A DNA stretch of 6,950 bases from Intrasporangiaceae bacterium (GTDB lineage: Bacteria > Actinomycetota > Actinomycetes > Actinomycetales > Dermatophilaceae), in contig JAAYSB010000180.1 in NCBI GenBank assembly GCA_012518475.1, positions 1 to 6,950 of the forward strand, in the 5' to 3' direction. Below the pieces are notes generated by a model, which saw only the letters and a list, made by a program, of their open reading frames with translations, had not been told where the DNA came from and made no database searches. The translations under genes were made by a program, and so were the position numbers. Below, piece by piece: positions 1-5,943 of the stretch (its first letter is position 1; every line of letters starts with the position of its first letter).

Positions 1-3000
1 CCTGCCGCTGAATTCCGTCGATGCCGACCAGACGACCGGGTGGCCAGTGGCTCGGGACATCGCGACGGTTCAGGCCGCAGAGCAGGATGTCGGTGTCGTC
101 GGCCGGGCGGAGCAGCAGCCGGTTCGGGAAGGTCCGGCTCAGTCGCCCCGTGAGCACGCTGCGGTCACCGGTGACCAGGGCTCGCACCCCGACTGAGAAC
201 CCCTCCCGAAGGACCGCGAGAAGTCGGTCGGTCAGCGCGCCGTGATCGAGCTCGTCGCACGCTTCGGCGACCACGTCCCAGCCGTCGATGACGACGAAGA
301 GGTATGCGGCGCATACGTTCTCGGCAACGTCCGCCATCGTCCGCCGGGCCGGCTGCTGCCATGCCGAGTGCTGCCGTCGGCGTACCTCGGCGCTGAGCCG
401 GTCGACGAGGAAGCCGATCGTCGTCGGGTCGGCGCGGTCGAGGACCGCGCCTGTCTGAGGAAGCTGCGTCAGTGTCGCGAGGGTTCCTGTGGGGTCGGCG
501 AGGACGTAGAGGTGGGTGTCAGGAGCGGCGGCGACCGCGGCCAGCGACATCGACAGGGCTGTGGTGCTTCGGCCCGAGCCGACGGAGCCACAGACTGCGG
601 TGAGTGGGAGGTCAGGCAGCGACAGCGGCAGGAGGTTCTGCCGCTGGGCGTCCGGGTCGTCCTCGACGCACCAGGTCGCGGCGGGATCCCCATCGGCGAG
701 GACACGGCTGGTCGGCAACGGGGCGAGCCACGGCGAGTCCGGCGGCTTGTGACCACGGGCAGCGGCGGCGATGAGGGTGACGAGGTCACGATCCCGAGTG
801 ATCTCGACCGGGTGTTCGCGGGTCGTGACGGTGCCGTCGGACCAGCACACGTCGACGGTGATGGCGCTGCTCGGATCGAGACCTGACACGGTCGCGACCT
901 GGACCGCAAGGAGATCGTCCGAGCCGCAGCGAACGAGCGCTCGTCCCGGGAGGTCGCGGGGGATGGCTGCCGCGTCATCGGCGTCGATGACGTCCAGGGA
1001 GTCGCTCCGGTCGCGTACGCGCAGGGCGATCCGCAGATTGATGTTGGCGCGCATGTCTGCGGTGACCACACCGGCCGGGCGCTGCGTCGCCAGCACGAGG
1101 TGGAGTCCGAGCGACCTGCCGACGGCCGCGAGGTGAACGAGGCCGCTGACGAAGTCAGGCAGCTCGTCTGCCAGGGCACGGAACTCGTCGACCACGATGA
1201 CGAGTCGGTGCAGGTGCGGCAGCCCACTGTGGTGTGCCCTGCTGCGACGTCGGTAGCCGGCGATGTCGCTCACTCCCGCCCGCGCCAGGAGCTCCTCACG
1301 CCGACGGATCTCGGCCCGCAGGGACCGCAGTGCGCGCCCCGTGAGGCCGGGGTCGAGGTCGGTGACGAGACCGACGATGTGGGGAAGCTGCTCCAGGCCT
1401 GCGAAGGCCGATCCGCCCTTGTAGTCGATGAGCACGATGGCGACGTCCTCGGGTGGGTGCTCCGCGGCAAGGGAGGCGACGATCGTGCGCAGTAGCTCGG
1501 ACTTGCCTGATCCCGTCGTGCCCCCGATGAGGGTGTGCGGTCCCGCGGTCGCGAGGTCGAGCCGGACCGGGCTCTCCGCATCGGCTCCCGGGGTCACCCA
1601 TGCTCCGTCCCCGGCGGCAGCCCAACGCTGCGCGATGGCAGCGCTCGTGAGTGGAGAGCCGGGTTCCTGGAGCGCAGCGGTGAGTGCTACGGCGGGGGGC
1701 AGGGCGGAACCCGCCTCCGCGTCGCGGAGCGGAGCCAGGCTCCGTGTGAGCCTCTCGACCCACCTCGGAGATACCGCGTCGATGCGCAGCGCCGACTGGT
1801 CGGCGCCCTCGATGAGCAGACGGCTCTCCCCGACGCGGACGGTGTCGAGTAGCGCCCTTGCAGCGGTCAGCCGGTCGTCGGTGGCCACGACGACGAGGCT
1901 GGACCCCTTCTCCGGTCGACTCAAGGCGGAGAGGGTGGTGAGGTCGTCGCTGTCCAGTCCAGCTGCGGAGATGATGAGGACCCGACGTGCAGGGACACCA
2001 GGGGAGGCCGGGGAGAACGCCTCCCGCAGGAGTCTCGGCGCGGGGCCGGTCCGGACGTGCGGGGTGCCTGCCCACTGGGAGCGGTCGGTGAGGATGCTGA
2101 CGTCGGTAGGGGAGTAGAGCGTGACGAGCTGACCGATGAGGTTGTCGGCGGACCCACCTGCGGCGTCCCCGACGATGTTCAGGGATCCGATGCGCGCGAG
2201 GTCGAGGATCACCGGTGCATCGTGCAGGTCGGGGTGGGTCGTGCTGCCGGCCTCGTTCCACGCGACTCCCGACGCAGTCTCACCTGTGCCGATGCGCACG
2301 GGCAGGGGCGAGCCCGGACCGGCCTCCCGACCCCAGAGCACGGTTCCCGGCGTGGCAGCGATCCGGGCGATGGCCGCCGGGTCGGGGAAGGTGACTGCCC
2401 GCCAGTGCCGCTCGGCTGAAAGGGCACTCTCCCGTTGCTTCTCGCACCGGGAGATGGCGAGCTCATGTTGCCGGCAGTCCTCGGCATACGTTCTGCGTGC
2501 GCCGATCCGGTCGGAGACGACGTTGCCGAGGATGAGGAGAGGAGACATCAGGCCCAGGAGCAGGAAGTGGGGACCGAGGAACCAGGCGAGGAGCAGCGCC
2601 ACGGGGACCGGCATGAGTGCCGCGATCCATGGCACCCGTCGGCGAGCAGGCTGCACCGGGGCTGTCGGCACCGTGATCGTCGTCGTGGGTGACTCCGGCA
2701 CGGGGACTGCGGTCCGGCTCGCGGTCAGGGTGCCGTCCCCACTCGGTCGTGTCGCGAGGGGAGGGATCCTGCTGGGCTGGACTGTCAGGGTCGTCTGACC
2801 CATGGTGATGACCGAACCCACCGCGAGCTCCGCCTGTCCTCGCTGGACCCGGAACCCGTCGACAACCGTGCCGTTCTCGGAGCCGAGGTCGGTGAGGACC
2901 ATCCCGGTCGGAGTGACGTCGAGGCGCGCCTGGGACCGGCTCAGAGTGGGGTCGGCGATCGTGAGGCTCGATCCGACGCGACCGACGGTGTGCGATCCAG

Positions 3001-3340
3001 CAGTGAGTGGGAGTGAGTGACCGGCATCGGGGCCACCGGTGACGGCGAGCTCCGTCGTTGCCGTCCGGACCGTCCGGGTCGGCGGGGACCAGCCGGCACG
3101 CTCGACCACACGCACCGACGTGCCGGTGAGCAACGGCGGCGCCCCGAGCAGGGCTGTCTCAGGGAGGAGCTGGTCGCCGATGACGAGGGCGTCGCCGGTG
3201 ACGCCGAGGGTGCGGGCCAGGAGCGCGGCGATCCGGTCGGACCCCAGCTCCTCGCTCGGGCAGCCCGGCGGCGTCGTGAGCGTGATCAGCCGAGCGTGGG
3301 CGCTCACGGATCCCGCCCGGACCGAGAGGTGGATTCTCAT
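1..3340 (-). CDS. FHA domain-containing FtsK/SpoIIIE-family ATPase (EssC/EccC-like), 3' end outside window
   Basis: The frame is open for 1113 codons from ATG at 3340 and runs off the left edge. Residues 1-95 form a small N-terminal domain I do not recognise. An FHA (phosphothreonine-binding) domain spans about 100-190, with G120-R121, S134 and N156-G157; the usual His of SxxH is Gln137. A hydrophobic hairpin at about 237-275 gives two likely membrane segments. The first FtsK/SpoIIIE ATPase has Walker A GGTTGSGKS (606-614), IDYKGG (638-643), Walker B VIVVDEF (D718, E719) and ATQRP (751-755). The second (about 895 onward) has GSVGSGRST (918-926) and FVVIDGWD (D1019), so it lacks the P-loop Lys and the catalytic Glu. 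The order FHA, membrane hairpin, tandem ATPases and the IDYKGG motif match type VII secretion motors of the EssC/EccC type, which drive substrates across the membrane. No WXG100 gene is in view, so its substrate is unknown. The only other in-frame start is GTG 3343, just after an in-frame TAG; no Shine-Dalgarno precedes either. Confidence 0.93.
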   Translation of the reverse strand, partial: MRIHLSVRAGSVSAHARLITLTTPPGCPSEELGSDRIAALLARTLGVTGDALVIGDQLLPETALLGAPPLLTGTSVRVVERAGWSPPTRTVRTATTELAVTGGPDAGHSLPLTAGSHTVGRVGSSLTIADPTLSRSQARLDVTPTGMVLTDLGSENGTVVDGFRVQRGQAELAVGSVITMGQTTLTVQPSRIPPLATRPSGDGTLTASRTAVPVPESPTTTITVPTAPVQPARRRVPWIAALMPVPVALLLAWFLGPHFLLLGLMSPLLILGNVVSDRIGARRTYAEDCRQHELAISRCEKQRESALSAERHWRAVTFPDPAAIARIAATPGTVLWGREAGPGSPLPVRIGTGETASGVAWNEAGSTTHPDLHDAPVILDLARIGSLNIVGDAAGGSADNLIGQLVTLYSPTDVSILTDRSQWAGTPHVRTGPAPRLLREAFSPASPGVPARRVLIISAAGLDSDDLTTLSALSRPEKGSSLVVVATDDRLTAARALLDTVRVGESRLLIEGADQSALRIDAVSPRWVERLTRSLAPLRDAEAGSALPPAVALTAALQEPGSPLTSAAIAQRWAAAGDGAWVTPGADAESPVRLDLATAGPHTLIGGTTGSGKSELLRTIVASLAAEHPPEDVAIVLIDYKGGSAFAGLEQLPHIVGLVTDLDPGLTGRALRSLRAEIRRREELLARAGVSDIAGYRRRSRAHHSGLPHLHRLVIVVDEFRALADELPDFVSGLVHLAAVGRSLGLHLVLATQRPAGVVTADMRANINLRIALRVRDRSDSLDVIDADDAAAIPRDLPGRALVRCGSDDLLAVQVATVSGLDPSSAITVDVCWSDGTVTTREHPVEITRDRDLVTLIAAAARGHKPPDSPWLAPLPTSRVLADGDPAATWCVEDDPDAQRQNLLPLSLPDLPLTAVCGSVGSGRSTTALSMSLAAVAAAPDTHLYVLADPTGTLATLTQLPQTGAVLDRADPTTIGFLVDRLSAEVRRRQHSAWQQPARRTMADVAENVCAAYLFVVIDGWDVVAEACDELDHGALTDRLLAVLREGFSVGVRALVTGDRSVLTGRLSRTFPNRLLLRPADDTDILLCGLNRRDVPSHWPPGRLVGIDGIQRQ

Positions 3341-3346
3341 CACGCA

Positions 3347-3375
3347 ACGGTAGGCAGAGCGGGGCTACACCTCAC
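3347..3375 (-). promoter_or_regulatory. Candidate leaderless promoter of the FHA-FtsK gene
   Basis: On the minus strand the hexamer TACCGT (3347-3352) fits the actinobacterial -10 pattern TANNNT. It lies exactly 6 nt before the ATG at 3340, so transcription would start at or next to the A of the start codon. A -35-like GTGAGG (3370-3375), sharing the TGA core of TTGACA, lies 17 nt further upstream. The absence of a Shine-Dalgarno sequence near the ATG fits a leaderless mRNA, a common arrangement in Actinobacteria. This is a motif call only; no start-site data are available. Confidence 0.5.
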
Positions 3376-3379
3376 GACG

Positions 3380-3388
3380 TTATCCACA
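3380..3388 (+). promoter_or_regulatory. DnaA box (TTATCCACA) upstream of the FHA-FtsK promoter
   Basis: The nine bases TTATCCACA match the strong DnaA-box consensus TTATNCACA exactly. The box sits 4 bp upstream of the candidate -35 element of the FHA-FtsK gene, where a bound protein could act on transcription. It is single, so it is not an origin. A chance match is possible, but a second DnaA-box match occurs in the only other intergenic region of the window. Confidence 0.45.
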
Positions 3389-3424
3389 GCGATCCTGTCG
3401 GGGGCCGTCGATAGCCTCGATGGA

Positions 3425-3435
3425 AGTCAGTGACT
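3425..3435. repeat. Short perfect palindrome, possible operator
   Basis: AGTCAGTGACT is a perfect inverted repeat with 5-bp arms around one central base. It lies in the non-coding gap, about 50 bp upstream of the candidate -35 of the FHA-FtsK gene. Arms this short arise easily by chance, and no regulator family is suggested by the sequence. Confidence 0.2.
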
Positions 3436-3442
3436 GCTGTGC

Positions 3443-3458
3443 ACCTGACCGGCCAGGT
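3443..3458. repeat. Imperfect 16-bp palindrome in the EF-G2/FtsK gap
   Basis: ACCTGACCGGCCAGGT is symmetric except for one mismatched pair. It lies between the EF-G2 terminator hairpin and the FHA-FtsK promoter region. It could be a dimeric repressor site for the downstream gene, or a chance GC-rich palindrome; there is nothing to decide between them. Confidence 0.22.
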
Positions 3459-3480
3459 TTCGCGTGAGGCCGAACGACGC

Positions 3481-3511
3481 GACCCTGCACCCCGGAGTCG
3501 GGTGCAGGGTC
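3481..3511 (-). terminator. Hairpin terminator downstream of the EF-G2 gene
   Basis: The arms 3481-3492 (GACCCTGCACCC) and 3500-3511 (GGGTGCAGGGTC) pair perfectly over 12 bp around a 7-nt loop. The hairpin begins 28 nt after the EF-G2 stop codon and precedes the promoter region of the next gene. On the minus strand the tail is only weakly T-rich, as is common for terminators of high-GC Actinobacteria. It should separate the EF-G2 transcript from the co-oriented FHA-FtsK gene. The plus-strand tail is slightly more T-rich, but no plus-strand gene ends here. Confidence 0.72.
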
Positions 3512-3539
3512 TCGTCGTTGTTGCCGGGAGGCGTGCGTC

Positions 3540-5702
3540 TCAGGTGTTCGCAACCTCGGTGAGGCGCTCCTGGACCGATGAGGGTGCGGGCGCGTAGTGG
3601 TCCGGGGTTCGGGTGAACTCACCCGACCCACGGGCCAGACTGCGCAGCACCTGCGTGTAGCGGATCAGCTCGAACGCGGGAACGTGTGCAGTGACCGTCG
3701 TCCGGCCCGGCTCCCCGGCCTGCTCGGTGCCGCTGACCCTGCCGCGGCGTGATGCGAGGTCGCTCATCACCGCACCGACATAGTCGTCGTCGACGGTGAT
3801 CGCCACGCTGTCGATCGGCTCGAGCAGCTGGATACCGGCGGCCGTGGCCGCCTCCTTGAGAGCGAGGGCCCCGGCCATCTGGAAGGCGGCGTCGCTGGAG
3901 TCGACGCTGTGCGCCTTGCCTCCGGTGAGCCGGATCCGGATGTCGACCATCGGATAGCCGTTCACGCCCTGCTCCATCTGAGTGCGGATGCCCTTCTCGA
4001 CGCTCGGGATGAACTGCCGTGGGACGGCACCACCGACGACCTCGTCAACGAACTCGAAGCCGCCGCCCTGGCCGAGGGGCTCGATGGTCACGTGCGCGAT
4101 CGCGTACTGACCGTGACCACCGGACTGCTTGACGTGCCGGCCGATGCCGTTGGCCTTGGCGCGAACGGTCTCCTGGACCGCGACCCGGACGGGCTCGGTC
4201 TCCACCTCGACACCGTCACGCTCCTTGAGCGTGTCGAGCACGAGGTCGAGCTGACTCTCGCCCATCGTCCAGAGGACGAGCTGGCTGGTCTCCGAGTCGA
4301 CGATGACCTGGGTGGTGGGGTTCTCCGCCTGGATCCGGGCGAGTCCGCGCATGAGCTTGTCCTCGTCCTTGGTGGCCTTTGCCCGGATCGCCACCGGAAG
4401 AAGCGGGTGGGGGAAGACCCACGGCTCGACCACGACGGGGTTCTCCGGTTCGGAGAGGGTGTCGCCGGTCTCGGCGGCCTCGAGGTTGGTCACCGCGACG
4501 ATGTCGCCGGCCCGGGCCTGGTCGACCTGGGTGAGCTTGCCGCCGAACATCGTCGAGATGTTGCCGACCCGCACGTCCTCGTCGTGGCCGGCGTGCCACG
4601 TCTCGTCGCGGGCGTCACCGGTGAACTGGGCGAGGTGACCGGACACGTGGACCTGGCTGTCCGGACGCAGCGTCCCGGAGAAGACGCGAACGACGGAGAT
4701 GCGTCCGACATAGGCGTCGGTCGTTGTCTTGATGACCTCGGCGACGAGCGGGCCGTCCGGGTCGGGCTCGACCGGGTCGGCGGCTGCGCCGGCCGGGGTG
4801 AAGGCGTCCGGCATGTGGTGCTGGGCGGGGGAGGGGAAGCCCCAGGTGATGAGCTCCATCGTCTCGCGTGCACCAAGGCCGGTGTGCGGGTTCGAGGGGA
4901 TGACGGGGAAGAAGCTGGCGCGGGCGACTGCGGTCGTCAGGTCCGACACGAGCTGTCGGAAGGGGATGTCCTCGCCCTCGAGGTATCGCTCGAGCAGACC
5001 CTCGGAGTCGCTCTCGGTGATGATCGCCTCGACGATCTCGCCACGGAGGTCCTCGATGCCCTCGAGCTCCTCAGCCGTGGCGTCGCGGGTCTCGTCGCCC
5101 TCGCGGACCTTGCGGGACAGAGGCGCGATCGTGCCGTCGCCGTAGGGGATATAGAGGGGATGGATGCCCTCGCCGAACGCGGCCCGGCAGGACTTCACGA
5201 CATCGGTGAAGCTGTTGCGTTGCTGGTCGAGATGGGTGATGACGATCGCGCGGGGCATGTCCTCGAGTGCGCACTCGCGCCACAGCATGGCGGTGCCCGG
5301 GTCGATGCCGTCGATCGCCGAGATGACGAACAGGGCGGCGTCGCCGGCACGCAGTCCGGCGCGGACCTCGCCGACAAAGTCCGGGTGGCCAGGCGTCGCG
5401 AGCAGGGTGAGGGTCACCGGCTCGGGGCCGCCGCGGAGCCTCTCGCGGATCTCGGTCGTCACGACAGCGAGGTTGATCGAGCGCTGGAGCCGCTTCTCGG
5501 AGTCGGTGTGGTCCGCGACGGATGTTCCCTCGGTCTTCGACCCGAGCCGCGTGATGTTCTTGTTCGCCAGGAGCAGTGACTCGATGAACATCGTCTTCCC
5601 GGCACCCTGGGGGCCGACCACGACGACGTTGCGAACTGCTCGCGCTGTCTTCGTGGTCGCGTCGCTTCTGCCGTTGGTGCTCGCTGACATCGGGGTTTTC
5701 AC
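3540..5702 (-). CDS. fusA2: Elongation factor G-like protein, EF-G2 type
   Basis: This is a complete 720-residue cytoplasmic translational-GTPase-family protein with all five EF-G domains. They are the G domain (about 24-300; P-loop GPQGAGKT at 30-37), domain II (about 317-415), III (430-500), IV (500-625; KQSGGHGQY at 525-533, VPRQFIPSVEKG at 560-571) and V (625-705). The sequence follows mycobacterial EF-G2/FusA2 along its length rather than canonical translocase EF-G, and it is not next to rpsL/rpsG/tufA. The G3 motif reads ATPGH (102-106) instead of DTPGH, and G4 reads THLD (156-159) instead of NKxD, so GTP binding or hydrolysis is probably altered. Work on mycobacterial EF-G2 found no ribosome-dependent GTPase activity and no essential role. 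The start is GTG 5702, with GAAGG only 3 nt upstream; ATG 5690, four codons in, is an equally plausible start with looser spacing (12 nt after GGTGA). The cellular role is unresolved. The symbol is by similarity to mycobacterial FusA2. Confidence 0.95.
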   Translation of the reverse strand: MKTPMSASTNGRSDATTKTARAVRNVVVVGPQGAGKTMFIESLLLANKNITRLGSKTEGTSVADHTDSEKRLQRSINLAVVTTEIRERLRGGPEPVTLTLLATPGHPDFVGEVRAGLRAGDAALFVISAIDGIDPGTAMLWRECALEDMPRAIVITHLDQQRNSFTDVVKSCRAAFGEGIHPLYIPYGDGTIAPLSRKVREGDETRDATAEELEGIEDLRGEIVEAIITESDSEGLLERYLEGEDIPFRQLVSDLTTAVARASFFPVIPSNPHTGLGARETMELITWGFPSPAQHHMPDAFTPAGAAADPVEPDPDGPLVAEVIKTTTDAYVGRISVVRVFSGTLRPDSQVHVSGHLAQFTGDARDETWHAGHDEDVRVGNISTMFGGKLTQVDQARAGDIVAVTNLEAAETGDTLSEPENPVVVEPWVFPHPLLPVAIRAKATKDEDKLMRGLARIQAENPTTQVIVDSETSQLVLWTMGESQLDLVLDTLKERDGVEVETEPVRVAVQETVRAKANGIGRHVKQSGGHGQYAIAHVTIEPLGQGGGFEFVDEVVGGAVPRQFIPSVEKGIRTQMEQGVNGYPMVDIRIRLTGGKAHSVDSSDAAFQMAGALALKEAATAAGIQLLEPIDSVAITVDDDYVGAVMSDLASRRGRVSGTEQAGEPGRTTVTAHVPAFELIRYTQVLRSLARGSGEFTRTPDHYAPAPSSVQERLTEVANT

Positions 5703-5704
5703 TC

Positions 5705-5726
5705 ACCTTCACATCGATGTGGAGGT
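5705..5726. promoter_or_regulatory. 22-bp near-perfect palindrome over the EF-G2 ribosome binding site
   Basis: The core CACATCGATGTG (5710-5721) is a perfect 12-bp palindrome. After one mismatched pair (5709/5722), four further pairs match (ACCT at 5705-5708 with AGGT at 5723-5726), so 20 of 22 positions are symmetric. On the EF-G2 mRNA the right half contains the Shine-Dalgarno GAAGGT, and its AGGT would pair with the ACCU of the left half. It could be a DNA operator just before the start codon, or an RNA hairpin that hides the ribosome binding site. Both readings are inferences. Confidence 0.45.
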
Positions 5727-5886
5727 CCGGCGGGTGTCGGGCCTGTCTCCAAACCTACGCCTCTACCCGGGGCCTTCGCGCGTGAGGGTCCCACCAACCC
5801 GTAGGTGAAGCTCGCACCGCGGTCCGACCCCAACTGTCTCAGGCTCGGGTCAACAGCGCTTCAAGAGCGGGTAAAGGTCGAATCGG

Positions 5887-5900
5887 GGTTGTGGACAACC
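5887..5900. promoter_or_regulatory. DnaA box inside a small palindrome upstream of CpaF
   Basis: GGTTGT-GG-ACAACC is an inverted repeat with 6-bp arms. The minus strand of 5890-5898 reads TTGTCCACA, the actinobacterial form of the DnaA box. It lies about 45-55 bp upstream of the first CpaF start candidate, in the divergent EF-G2/CpaF gap. TGGACA (5892-5897) also resembles a -35 element, but I see no convincing -10 at the right distance. The rest of the gap, 5727-5886, shows no gene and no clear promoter on either strand. Confidence 0.4.
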
Positions 5901-5943
5901 GATTTCATCGACCGCGGATGTGTGCTTTCATGCAGGTCAGGCC

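Noticed and set aside
242..2261. Several open frames of 100-320 codons on both strands inside the left third of the window.
   Set aside because: The FHA-FtsK frame is continuous for 1113 codons here with clear domain motifs. The other frames give Arg/Ser/Pro-rich translations typical of GC-rich shadow frames.
310..2495. The 11-base sequence GCATACGTTCT occurs near 310 and near 2485.
   Set aside because: Both copies lie inside the coding sequence of the FHA-FtsK gene with unrelated flanks, so it is most likely coincidence, not a mobile-element or recombination repeat.
1..3340. The left-hand gene as a chromosome-partitioning FtsK.
   Set aside because: It has an N-terminal FHA domain, only a two-helix membrane segment, and tandem ATPases with the IDYKGG motif, which fit EssC/EccC-type secretion motors. 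FtsK proper has four N-terminal membrane helices, one motor domain and a gamma domain.
3909..5579. A 556-codon open frame on the plus strand opposite the EF-G2 gene.
   Set aside because: It is a mirror frame produced by GC-rich codons of the EF-G2 gene. Its translation is low-complexity, rich in Asp, Leu, Val and Gly, with no family signature.
5848..5853. TTGACC on the minus strand as a -35 element for the EF-G2 gene.
   Set aside because: No acceptable -10 hexamer lies 16-19 bp downstream. The nearest TANNNT (TAGGTT, about 90 bp further down) has no matching -35.
3380..5898. DnaA boxes as signs of a replication origin.
   Set aside because: There are only two, 2.5 kb apart, with no box cluster, no AT-rich unwinding region, and no dnaA, dnaN or rnpA/rpmH genes.
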